Made by a program: the position numbers and the translations under genes
Shown: in pieces, positions 8,382 through 15,431 of the stretch
Layout of the letters: each line of letters begins with the position of its first letter
Numbering within the stretch: the first letter of the stretch is position 1
DNA from: Bdellovibrio sp.
GTDB taxonomy: Bacteria > Bdellovibrionota > Bdellovibrionia > Bdellovibrionales > Bdellovibrionaceae
Direction: 5' to 3'
Length of the DNA stretch: 34,069 bases
Assembly (NCBI GenBank): GCA_014376935.1
Contig: JACMQO010000187.1
Coordinates: forward strand, 1-34,069
The notes under the pieces: generated by a model
The model's input: the letters and a program-made list of their open reading frames with translations, nothing else
Told to the model about the DNA's origin: nothing
Database searches by the model: none

Positions 8382-9167
8382 TTATAAAACTTTAATAATT
8401 TTAAAGAACTCGACCGTCGTAAAATCCAACAGTCCCGTCATTTGCATTACTAATAATGGTAAACTTATAAAAAGAATTAAAAAGCCAAGCATCGTCGTAA
8501 TGGATGCCGATGTGACCATCACATTGATTTGCGGAACGGCACGGCTTAATAGCGCGATTCCCACTTGAACGATAATCATCGAAATTAAGATAGGCGCGGC
8601 AATGCGAATGCCCAAAACAAAAAACTCTTGGGTCTTTAAAACGATTTCGGGGAATGAACTGATGTTATAACTTGTTTGTGCCAACGTCGCGGTTGAAAAA
8701 CTTTGAACAATCCCCTGTAAAAGCATATGGTGACCATTCAGTGATAAGAAAATTAAGGTGCCTATCGCTACGTAGAACTGTTCGATCGCGTTACCCATCG
8801 AACCCATCAACGGATTAAAAATTTGACCTTGGCTTAAACCCATCGAAATAGAAACGATTTCTCCACCCATGGATAAAGCAAAAAAGAAAATGCGAGTCAC
8901 AAAACCTAATACCAAACCAATAAAAAGTTCGCGAACGCACAATAGAATAAGTTGATCTTGATACTGACTAATTCGCGCGACCACTTCGTTCGTTCCGACC
9001 GACTTAAATACACACAAAGTTAAGATAACCGATAATAAAACCTTCACTGCGACATTGATCGCCGGCGAACTAAAGATGGCCGAAGACACAACGAAGGCCG
9101 TCATTCGTAATAGAATAAGTCCAAACATTAATATTTGAATTTCATTCAATTGCGAAAAATTAATCAT
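8382..9167 (-). CDS. fliR: Flagellar export gate protein FliR
   Basis: This encodes 261 residues and is very hydrophobic, with about six membrane segments. The characteristic region LSQGQIFNPLMGSMGNAIEQF appears in the middle. FliR contributes one subunit to the FliP5-FliQ4-FliR1 export gate. Its ATG overlaps the fliQ stop (TAATG at 9165-9169), so the two are translationally coupled. Position and order (fliP-fliQ-fliR-flhB) are the conserved arrangement. Confidence 0.95.
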   Translation of the reverse strand: MINFSQLNEIQILMFGLILLRMTAFVVSSAIFSSPAINVAVKVLLSVILTLCVFKSVGTNEVVARISQYQDQLILLCVRELFIGLVLGFVTRIFFFALSMGGEIVSISMGLSQGQIFNPLMGSMGNAIEQFYVAIGTLIFLSLNGHHMLLQGIVQSFSTATLAQTSYNISSFPEIVLKTQEFFVLGIRIAAPILISMIIVQVGIALLSRAVPQINVMVTSASITTMLGFLILFISLPLLVMQMTGLLDFTTVEFFKIIKVL

Positions 9168-9442
9168 TAAGGTCCTCTAACAATCGTAGAAATGTTTTCA
9201 AATAAATGAACGGTATAAACACTTAACGTGTCTAGCATCCATGGACCGGCAATAATTAGCACTATCCCTATGACAATCATCTTCGGAACAAAAGTTAGCG
9301 TATTTTCATTGATCTGGGTCAAAGCCTGGAAAATACTAATTATTAACCCGATGATCAGTGTACTTAACAGCATCGGAGCTGCCACCATCGCCAGGGTTTT
9401 TAAAGCATCTTGTCCAAGTTGAACCACTACGTCATCAGTCAT
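9167..9442 (-). CDS. fliQ: Flagellar export gate protein FliQ
   Basis: This encodes 91 residues, the normal FliQ size, with two membrane hairpin helices (about 17-37 and 50-70). Conserved features include the Q-A-L-T-Q-I-N-E-N-T-L-T-F-V-P-K-M segment, typical of FliQ/SctS. It assembles around FliP/FliR in the export gate. It starts with ATG 15 bases after fliP and overlaps fliR by one base. Confidence 0.96.
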   Translation of the reverse strand: MTDDVVVQLGQDALKTLAMVAAPMLLSTLIIGLIISIFQALTQINENTLTFVPKMIVIGIVLIIAGPWMLDTLSVYTVHLFENISTIVRGP

Positions 9443-9457
9443 CTTAATTTACCGCCT

Positions 9458-10201
9458 TCAACCGAAACTTTTGACCATAGAACCTATGATCAGACTCCAA
9501 CCATCGACCAAAACAAAAAGCATAATTTTAAACGGCAAAGAAATAACCACCGGCGGAACCATCATCATACCCATTGCCATTAAGACACTGGCTGCCAGAA
9601 TATCGATTATTAAAAAAGGTAAGAAAACGATAAATCCGATCATAAAAGACGTTTTCAGTTCAGAGACGATGAAAGCCGGAACCAGGACCAAAGTCGGAAC
9701 GTCGGCGCGGGTCTTTGGCTTTTCAACCTGAGCTAATTTAATAAATAACGCTAAATCTGGATCGCGCGTTTGATTAAACATAAATTTACGAAGCGGAGCC
9801 ACAGCCGTTTCTAAAGCCACATCTTGGCTTAAATTCCCGGCGATATAAGGCTGCAATGCTTTTTCATTAATTTCTTTAAACGCAGGGCCCATCACGAAAA
9901 AAGTTAAAAACAAAGACAAACCAACAAGCAATTGGTTCGGCGGCATTTGTTGCACGCCCAAAGCTTGTCTTAAAAAAGAAAGTACGATCAAGATGCGCGT
10001 AAAACCCGTCATCATAATTAAAATGGCGGGTGCTAAAGTTAATACCGTCATGATAATCACAAGTTTAATTGCATTCACAACTTCAGTCGGATTTTGCGTC
10101 GTCTTAAAACCTAAATTCATAGTCGGTAACGTCACTTGAGCGAAAGCCCACGACCCTAGAAAAAGAATAGAAAATGGCACAAGCCATTTAAGTAACTTCA
10201 C
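9458..10201 (-). CDS. fliP: Flagellar export gate protein FliP
   Basis: This encodes 247 residues. A cleavable signal peptide (ending in SWAFA) is followed by four membrane helices. Family hallmarks are MTGFTRILIVLSFLRQALG with QMPPNQLLVGLSLFLTFF, and the C-terminal DGWSLIIGS. FliP forms the pentameric core of the export gate. The start codon is GTG (10201), one base after the fliO stop, with GAGG upstream inside fliO. This tight spacing suggests coupled translation with fliO, its dedicated assembly scaffold. Confidence 0.97.
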   Translation of the reverse strand: MKLLKWLVPFSILFLGSWAFAQVTLPTMNLGFKTTQNPTEVVNAIKLVIIMTVLTLAPAILIMMTGFTRILIVLSFLRQALGVQQMPPNQLLVGLSLFLTFFVMGPAFKEINEKALQPYIAGNLSQDVALETAVAPLRKFMFNQTRDPDLALFIKLAQVEKPKTRADVPTLVLVPAFIVSELKTSFMIGFIVFLPFLIIDILAASVLMAMGMMMVPPVVISLPFKIMLFVLVDGWSLIIGSMVKSFG

Positions 10202-10202
10202 G

Positions 10203-10943
10203 TTAGATGCTCCTCATTGATTTCAATTTTTTTGAAACAGAGTCTTTTAATCCCGAGAATGAAAATTCTTCTTCTAATTCATCTACGTTCATGCCGGTAA
10301 CGCCACCCGTTTGGCCCGCCGAATTATACTGTCCCGCTGCTTGCGCTTGGGCGGCGGCAGAAATTTTAGTTTTAGCGGCGGCCGTTGAGGTCATTGCTTT
10401 ACTGTCTTCAACATTCATTGCGTCAGAAAAATTTTGCGGCATTGCTACGTCGGTCGGAACTTCATCATCCAATAAAGATAATGATTTAATCATTGAAATA
10501 TTTGAATCCGTGACACCAATTAAGATTGATTCCCCGGCTACGCGTACGATCGCTAAACTTTTCTTAGGACCTAAATAATGTTGCGATAAAACTTTGATCT
10601 GCATGTTTGATTTGTTAATCGTATTTGAAATTTTGTATTTTTTAACAAAGTAGTAAGCCGACCCTAACAAGGCCGCCACAATTACAAACGTCATCAATAG
10701 TCGTGATGACATCGGCCCGGCATCAGCTGTCTTCTTAACTTGATCAATATTTAAAGGAATTTGATTTTCAGGCTTAGAAACTGTAATGACTTTGGCTTCA
10801 TCTTTTTGAACCTGTAAAGTATTGGCGGGTTCAGTCGCCGCCGCCGTGCCCGATATATCAGAACCTAAAGTCGTCTCTTCAGACGCAAAAGTGGTTAAGC
10901 TTAAGCATAAACAAGATAAGAAAATAAGTCCTAGTTTCTTCAT
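10203..10943 (-). CDS. fliO: FliO-type flagellar export gate assembly protein
   Basis: This encodes 246 residues. A signal peptide (cut near TTFA) precedes a low-complexity periplasmic stretch. One membrane helix follows ([18 protein letters not shown], about residues 82-99), then a cytoplasmic domain containing [20 protein letters not shown], which is the recognisable FliO core. The C-terminal 80 residues are Ala/Ser-rich and poorly conserved. It is longer than enterobacterial FliO (about 120 residues), as often seen when an N-terminal signal and periplasmic region are present. FliO stabilises FliP during gate assembly. Its start overlaps the fliN stop (ATGA). Confidence 0.88.
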   Translation of the reverse strand: MKKLGLIFLSCLCLSLTTFASEETTLGSDISGTAAATEPANTLQVQKDEAKVITVSKPENQIPLNIDQVKKTADAGPMSSRLLMTFVIVAALLGSAYYFVKKYKISNTINKSNMQIKVLSQHYLGPKKSLAIVRVAGESILIGVTDSNISMIKSLSLLDDEVPTDVAMPQNFSDAMNVEDSKAMTSTAAAKTKISAAAQAQAAGQYNSAGQTGGVTGMNVDELEEEFSFSGLKDSVSKKLKSMRSI

Positions 10944-11287
10944 TTTAACTGCTCGATTCTTTCTGAAGGAGAAATAATATCTGTTAAACGAACACCAAAT
11001 TTTTCATTCACCACGACGGCTTCACCACGTGCGATCAATTTGCCGTTGACTAAAACTTCCATTGGCTCGCCGGCTAATTTTGAAAGCTCTAGTACTGACC
11101 CCTGGGTTAAGTTCAATAATTCGCTGACGGCCATTTTTGTGCGACCTAATTCTACGGTTACTTTAAGTGGGATATCTAAAATTAGATTCAGATTTCTATC
11201 TTTTATTGGACTTAATTTTTCTGCGGCCGCGGCTTTAACCGGTGCTTCAGCTTGGTCTTCAGCATTATCTAATGGATCATTTGCCAT
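10940..11287 (-). CDS. fliN: Flagellar motor switch protein FliN
   Basis: This encodes 115 residues. A variable acidic N-terminus (about 1-30) is followed by the SpoA/FliN domain, with [39 protein letters not shown] and [19 protein letters not shown], then VRLTDIISP. FliN forms the lower C-ring and binds the export ATPase complex. It has a strong ribosome site (GGGGA) and follows fliM after 17 bases. Confidence 0.97.
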   Translation of the reverse strand: MANDPLDNAEDQAEAPVKAAAAEKLSPIKDRNLNLILDIPLKVTVELGRTKMAVSELLNLTQGSVLELSKLAGEPMEVLVNGKLIARGEAVVVNEKFGVRLTDIISPSERIEQLK

Positions 11288-11304
11288 ATTCTACATTCCC
11301 CTTT

Positions 11305-12297
11305 TTATTTCTCGATAGAACGCGTGATCTGCATCGCTACCGTACCGTGATGAATTCCGTAATAACCTTTAAACTTTTTAACATCTTCAACTTGAATATC
11401 TAATTCACCCGATGAATCTTGAGTTAAGGGGATAATGTCGCCCACTTTTAGGCTCATTAAATCTTTTAATTTAATTTCGGTTTCGCCTAAGTTCACATTG
11501 ATATCTAGTTCAGTATCTAATAATTGCTCTTTAATAATTGCCGTCCAAAGTTTTTTATCCGTTTGATCTGATTCAACTTGGAAACCCGTTGATAATTTTT
11601 GCTTGATGGGCTCGATCGTCGAATACGGAATCACGATCGATATCGTTCCCGAAGCGGCTTCAAGTTCGATATCAAAGGTTGTCGCGATCACAACGTCAGT
11701 AGGTGGCACGATACCCACAAACTGTGGATTGATTTCAGTTCTTTGAAATGAACAACCAATTTTTTCGATCGTTGACCACGCTTGCTCTAAATCATTAATC
11801 GCTAATTCCACAACTTTTTTAACGATCTGTAATTCAATCGGGGTAAACTCTTTACCGTCTAACTTGGCATACGGACGATCGGCTCCCCCAAAGAAAGAAT
11901 CAACAAGCGCGTAAGCTAGTTTAGCTTCGATTACAAATAAGGCCGAACCACGAAGTGTGTTAAAACGTAAAACACTCATGCAAGTTGGAATCGGTAACGT
12001 ATTAATAAATTCGCCGAATTTTAAAAACTCAGTCGAAGTTAGGGTGATTGACGCAATTTTACGAAGTGACGATGACAAAGACACGCGAAACGAACGCATG
12101 AACTTTTCGTAGATCACTTCTAATTGCGGAAGCCTTCCACGGATAATTCTATCTTGGCTTGTCAGGTCGTAATTAATAACATTTTTGTTTTCAACTTTAC
12201 CCGGCTTGACGGCCGCAGATTCAGCAACCGGAACGTCTCCGTCGGTTACTGCTGCCAATAGCGCATCAACTTCACTTTGTGATAGAATTTGACTCAT
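11305..12297 (-). CDS. fliM: Flagellar motor switch protein FliM
   Basis: This encodes 330 residues. The extreme N-terminus has LSQSEVDALLAAV, the EIDALL-type motif that binds phosphorylated CheY. The middle domain (about 50-230) is CheC-like, and the C-terminus (about 250-325) is a SpoA domain (LDINVNLGETEIKLKDLMSLKVGD). It forms the C-ring and, with FliN and FliG, sets rotation direction. A good ribosome site (AAGGAAG) precedes the ATG, and it follows fliL after 16 bases. The intact CheY-binding peptide implies chemotactic control. Confidence 0.97.
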   Translation of the reverse strand: MSQILSQSEVDALLAAVTDGDVPVAESAAVKPGKVENKNVINYDLTSQDRIIRGRLPQLEVIYEKFMRSFRVSLSSSLRKIASITLTSTEFLKFGEFINTLPIPTCMSVLRFNTLRGSALFVIEAKLAYALVDSFFGGADRPYAKLDGKEFTPIELQIVKKVVELAINDLEQAWSTIEKIGCSFQRTEINPQFVGIVPPTDVVIATTFDIELEAASGTISIVIPYSTIEPIKQKLSTGFQVESDQTDKKLWTAIIKEQLLDTELDINVNLGETEIKLKDLMSLKVGDIIPLTQDSSGELDIQVEDVKKFKGYYGIHHGTVAMQITRSIEK

Positions 12298-12313
12298 GCA
12301 AAAACTTCCTTTT

Positions 12314-12841
12314 CTAGTTGTAAATCAGTTCCGTGAAGTAAACGTTCATGATTTTACCTTTGCTTAAAAACGAATTCACTTGGTCTTTAATTTCATTTCT
12401 TAAGTTGTCTTTACCCTCTTTGGTACTGACTTCGTCGTAAGTTTTGCTAGATAAAATGATGATGATAAAATCACGAATTTGCGCTTTGCGATTATCGATC
12501 TCTTGGATGATATCTTCGCCTTTAACTTCTAATTCCATGTTTACTTTTAATACTTTACGACCTTTTGATCCGGCTAAATTCACGATAAAAGTTTCTAAAG
12601 GAATCACTTTTCCGACCTCTTCAACTTTTTCGGCTTCGGCGTGATCGTCGTGCTTAACGCCTTCAACCACTTGATCAATTGTCGAAGTTGGCTTTTGACT
12701 ATTTTTATAAAGCATAAATCCAACACCCGTAACGACAAGCATGTTCACCACCACTAATATAATTAGAACGATAGGCTTTGATCCAGATGGGGCTCCGGCG
12801 GCTGCAGCGGGGGCGGCTTCTTTGGCTTTTTCTTCTGACAC
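12314..12841 (-). CDS. fliL: Flagellar basal-body-associated protein FliL
   Basis: This encodes 175 residues. A short Ala/Lys-rich cytoplasmic N-terminus precedes one membrane helix (about 25-46). The periplasmic FliL domain follows, with VIPLETFIVNLAG, KVNMELEV, and a C-terminal YFTELIYN. FliL supports stator function near the motor. The start is GTG at 12841, preceded by GGAGG with a 5-base spacer; a nearby ATG is immediately followed by TAG. It is the first gene of the operon, about 67 bases downstream of the predicted sigma-54 transcription start. Confidence 0.95.
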   Translation of the reverse strand: MSEEKAKEAAPAAAAGAPSGSKPIVLIILVVVNMLVVTGVGFMLYKNSQKPTSTIDQVVEGVKHDDHAEAEKVEEVGKVIPLETFIVNLAGSKGRKVLKVNMELEVKGEDIIQEIDNRKAQIRDFIIIILSSKTYDEVSTKEGKDNLRNEIKDQVNSFLSKGKIMNVYFTELIYN

Positions 12842-12919
12842 TACATCCTCCGTGATGTGAGTTCGACTACACTATGCCGTCAAATATATGAATGACATTT
12901 GTTTCCACAAAATAAGAGA

Positions 12920-12934
12920 GCAACAGAAGTGCCA
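12920..12934 (-). promoter_or_regulatory. Sigma-54 (-24/-12) promoter of the fliL-fliA operon
   Basis: Read on the minus strand, the sequence is TTGGCACTTCTGTTGCT. It matches the sigma-54 consensus TGGCAC-N5-TTGC exactly, with GG and GC elements separated by 10 bases. The predicted start is near 12908, giving a 67-base leader to the fliL GTG. Sigma-54 promoters need an enhancer-binding ATPase, and inverted repeats lie upstream at 13031-13155. Confidence 0.85.
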
Positions 12935-13010
12935 ACTAGACATTGATAGGGGTTGTTTTATTTTAACAGTGTAGGAGTCAAAAAAATGGACTTATAGGTT
13001 TTGAAGAAGG

Positions 13011-13085
13011 CTAGTCTAGGAAAAAATACGCCTAGATCCTGACTGGTCCTGTCGGGATTTTGTCGGAGTCAGGACTGGCCTAGAC
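13011..13085. repeat. CTAG-rich inverted and direct repeat cluster
   Basis: CTAG occurs four times in about 75 bases. TCTAGG (13015-13020) is inverted as CCTAGA (13031-13036). TCCTGACT (13037-13044) is inverted as AGTCAGGA (13067-13074) around a 22-base loop. GACTGGTCCT (13041-13050) is repeated directly as GACTGGCCT (13073-13081). It lies about 100-180 bases upstream of the predicted sigma-54 start, a normal distance for an enhancer. Function is not established. Confidence 0.5.
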
Positions 13086-13102
13086 CTAACGGCGATTCGC
13101 CT

Positions 13103-13155
13103 TAACCACGATGTTGACCGTCGGTACGGCGTGCCGACGGTCAACATCGTGGTTA
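13103..13155. repeat. Near-perfect 53-base hairpin
   Basis: Arms 13103-13127 and 13131-13155 pair over 25 positions with a three-base loop. The outer 22 pairs (TAACCACG... with ...CGTGGTTA) are perfect, and the tip contains one G-T pair. It begins 18 bases after the stop of the inositol-monophosphatase-family gene and about 195-250 bases upstream of the predicted fliL transcription start. No T run follows on either strand, so it is not a standard intrinsic terminator. Confidence 0.85.
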
Positions 13156-13173
13156 GCCCGCATCGACATGAAC

Positions 13174-13989
13174 TTAATTAAGTTTTTTCTCGCGGCACAA
13201 ATGAAGTTGCGCCAAAAACTTTTCAACTAAAACAGGATTGCCGGCAATCACACTTTTTTCAAACGGCGAATACGGAGTGCCTTCGTACGTACGAAGTATT
13301 CCACCCGCTTCCTCTACTAATAACTGCCCGGCAGCAGTATCCCAGGGTTTTAGATTCTTCTCCCAGAATAAATCAAACACACCACTACTTACTAAAGCTA
13401 AGTCGTAAGCGGCGGCACCCGGCCTACGAATGCCGCGCGAAATTCTGACGAAGTGAGAAAACATTCTTAATTGTTCATCTAAGTGCGTGGGATCTTCGGC
13501 GAAAAATCCCGTTGATAAAAGTGCGTTTGAAAATTCGGTCGTGGTCGATACCGAAACTTTTTTACCATTACAAAAAGTGCCTTGGCCGCGAACAGCCGTC
13601 CACGTTTGTTTCAAGATCGGCATATCTAAAATCGCTAATTCAATTTTTCCATCGACTTCTAAACCTAAAGAAATACAAAAAATTGGAAATTGATGAATGA
13701 AGTTTGTCGTTCCGTCTAAAGGATCTAAAATCCAGCGACCGTTTTTAGACGCGGTTTTGAATTCGGTTTGATTCTCTAGAAAGCTGGTCTCTTCGCCCAA
13801 AAATTCGATTTCGGGGTAGTGCTTGGCTAGCTCGGCCTTGATGATATTTTCAGATTCGCGGTCAGCTTCGCTAACTAGACCTGCTTTTTCTTTTGATTCT
13901 ATGTGGCTAATTTTTCCAAAATATCCCAATAAACAGGCTCGACCTAATTCTACGGCACCAATGGCGGCTTCAAACCTAGACTTTTTCAT
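13174..13989 (-). CDS. suhB: Inositol-1-monophosphatase family protein
   Basis: This encodes 271 residues, normal size. Metal-binding and catalytic residues are all present: EFLGEE (E66/E67), WILDPLDGTTNF (D89, D92, G93, T94) and the C-terminal WDTAAG (W216, D217). These define the Li+-sensitive, Mg2+-dependent phosphatase family (SuhB/IMPase), which also includes 3'-phosphoadenosine phosphatases. The exact substrate cannot be fixed from sequence. The ATG has AGGGA upstream. It diverges from the SPOR-domain gene, and downstream lies the long hairpin instead of a T-tract terminator. The symbol reflects the family and is not proven orthology. Confidence 0.9.
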   Translation of the reverse strand: MKKSRFEAAIGAVELGRACLLGYFGKISHIESKEKAGLVSEADRESENIIKAELAKHYPEIEFLGEETSFLENQTEFKTASKNGRWILDPLDGTTNFIHQFPIFCISLGLEVDGKIELAILDMPILKQTWTAVRGQGTFCNGKKVSVSTTTEFSNALLSTGFFAEDPTHLDEQLRMFSHFVRISRGIRRPGAAAYDLALVSSGVFDLFWEKNLKPWDTAAGQLLVEEAGGILRTYEGTPYSPFEKSVIAGNPVLVEKFLAQLHLCREKKLN

Positions 13990-14005
13990 ATTTTTTTTCC
14001 CTGAT

Positions 14006-14035
14006 TTGACGATTTTTTCATCTATAGGTTACACT
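14006..14035 (+). promoter_or_regulatory. Sigma-70-type promoter for the SPOR-domain gene
   Basis: TTGACG (14006-14011) and TACACT (14030-14035) are separated by 18 bases, 37 bases or so upstream of the predicted leader. The match is 5/6 and 4/6 to the -35 and -10 consensus. Confidence 0.5.
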
Positions 14036-14078
14036 AGAGTAAGATTGTTACTAAGTCATTTGAAACGGAGTCAGACCC

Positions 14079-14876
14079 ATGAGTCAAAAAACAGATAAAA
14101 TGTTAAAACTAGCTTTGGTATTTTTCATTTCTTTATTATCGTTTTCAATCGGTACATTTGTCGGCAAGAAATATTCTGACAACCAACACAAACTAGCGAC
14201 GTTAGAGCCACATGCTAAATCAGAAGACGGTGCGCAAGAATTCGCGACAACTGAAGAAGGCCATGAAGCGGCCGGCGAACACACAGCTGCAGCCCCGGCT
14301 AAAAAAGAAGGTGATGCTGTATTAACAGATCACGAAGTAGCTAAAATCGCTGAAGAGTTTGCAACCGATTCAAACGACGTCGATACGGCAACAGAGAAAA
14401 CAATCAAAACGGCTGACTCGGAAGAAAAAGATATTAAAGAGATCGCCGTAGCGGCACCGAAAAAAGCAACGGCAGCTGTAGCGCCGAAAGCTGAAGCGAA
14501 GCACACAGAAGCTGCGGCCACAACGCCGACAGCCGCAAAACACGAAGCGACAACTCATGAAGTAGCGGCAACTAAACCCGCAGCAACTACATCAACGGCA
14601 CGCGCAGTGGCAAGCATCCCGCCAGCAACGGCTGGCAGCCAGTACACGGTTCAAGTCGGATCATTTGCAACGACGGCTGAAGCACAAAAGTTGAGTCAAG
14701 ATTTAATGAACAAAGGCTACAAAGCTAGTTTCGTTTCAGCACAAGTGAATGGCCAAACATGGAATCGCGTTCAAGTTGGAATTTTTGGATCAGTTAAAGA
14801 AGCTCAAGATTACAAAAAAGATTTCTTAGAAAAAACGCATTTAACATCAGCTATCGTTCAACGCGTTCAAAAGTAA
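14079..14876 (+). CDS. SPOR-domain cell-division/peptidoglycan-binding protein
   Basis: This encodes 265 residues. A short cytoplasmic N-terminus is followed by one membrane helix (LALVFFISLLSFSIGTFVG, about 11-29). A long Ala/Thr/Glu/Lys-rich periplasmic linker (about 40-185) leads to a C-terminal SPOR domain (SQYTVQVGSF onward, about 189-265, with NRVQVGIFGSVKEAQ). SPOR domains bind denuded septal glycan strands, so the architecture is FtsN-like and suggests a role at the division site. The sequence does not prove it is FtsN. The start has GGAG nearby (AACGGAGTCAGACCCATG). Its stop directly abuts the stop of the convergent gene at 14877. Confidence 0.85.
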   Translation: MSQKTDKMLKLALVFFISLLSFSIGTFVGKKYSDNQHKLATLEPHAKSEDGAQEFATTEEGHEAAGEHTAAAPAKKEGDAVLTDHEVAKIAEEFATDSNDVDTATEKTIKTADSEEKDIKEIAVAAPKKATAAVAPKAEAKHTEAAATTPTAAKHEATTHEVAATKPAATTSTARAVASIPPATAGSQYTVQVGSFATTAEAQKLSQDLMNKGYKASFVSAQVNGQTWNRVQVGIFGSVKEAQDYKKDFLEKTHLTSAIVQRVQK

Positions 14877-15431
14877 TTAAATAGGAATTGTCAGTCCAAG
14901 TTTCAACTGTGAACTAAACACGGTGCTTGGGCTGAAACCTTTCGAATTCAAAGCTTTCACATCGGCTTCCAGCACAAAATACTTCACTCTAAAAACTGCA
15001 GCCGCCCCTAAGCCAAATACCGGATTTTGATCACCGACTGAAGACGACGACGAACCTAATAAATTGGTTTTGACTTCGGTTTCACTCACTCCTGCAATGC
15101 CATTAGCGAATAAGCCCACATGCCAAATTGAATCTTTGTTTTGAATTAAATAAACTTGGTAACCGACCGAAAGTAAGAAATCTTTTTTCTTGGTTTCAAT
15201 GTTTAAACTGGCGTTTCCCGTGCTGTCTTTTCTGATGGCTGCGTCGATTCCTAGTCTAAATTTTTCAACCTGTATCGCCGCGCCAAATGACTGATAAGAC
15301 AAATAGTCTTTTGATTGGTTCACGGTGTCTTCGTAGCGGTACTGAAGCTGTAGCGGCAAGATGTCGACGTAATTATCGGCCAATGACATTTGCGATGCGA
15401 ATATAAGAAAAACTAAAACGTATTTCTTCAT
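14877..15431 (-). CDS. Predicted outer-membrane beta-barrel-like protein
   Basis: This encodes 184 residues. A signal peptide (MKKYVLVFLIFASQMSLA) precedes repeated alternating hydrophobic/polar strands of about 10 residues, each separated by short polar turns (for example LLSVGYQVYLIQNKDSIWHVGLF and AAAVFRVKYFVLEADVKAL). This would suit a small eight-strand barrel. No family is recognised. Its ATG overlaps the stop of the upstream putative zincin lipoprotein (ATGA), so the two are translationally coupled and may work together at the outer membrane. Confidence 0.6.
   Translation of the reverse strand: MKKYVLVFLIFASQMSLADNYVDILPLQLQYRYEDTVNQSKDYLSYQSFGAAIQVEKFRLGIDAAIRKDSTGNASLNIETKKKDFLLSVGYQVYLIQNKDSIWHVGLFANGIAGVSETEVKTNLLGSSSSSVGDQNPVFGLGAAAVFRVKYFVLEADVKALNSKGFSPSTVFSSQLKLGLTIPI

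Larger units (their letters stand above)
12842..13173. other. Intergenic region between fliL and the inositol-monophosphatase-family gene
   Basis: These 332 bases have no coding frame of note on either strand. They hold, from right to left, a long hairpin (13103-13155), a short GGCGATTCGCC palindrome (13091-13101), and a CTAG-rich repeat cluster (13011-13085). The sigma-54 promoter (12920-12934) and the fliL leader follow. The arrangement looks like an upstream activating region plus a post-terminator zone of the preceding gene. Confidence 0.6.

Noticed and set aside
10207-10578. 123-residue plus-strand frame opposite fliO
   Set aside because: It is antisense to fliO, with composition reflecting the Ala/Ser-rich fliO tail; no start signal.
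13091-13101. GGCGATTCGCC palindrome, resembling the palindromic stretch near 34042-34060
   Set aside because: The two are similar but not the same sequence, and no flanking similarity supports a repeat family within the window.
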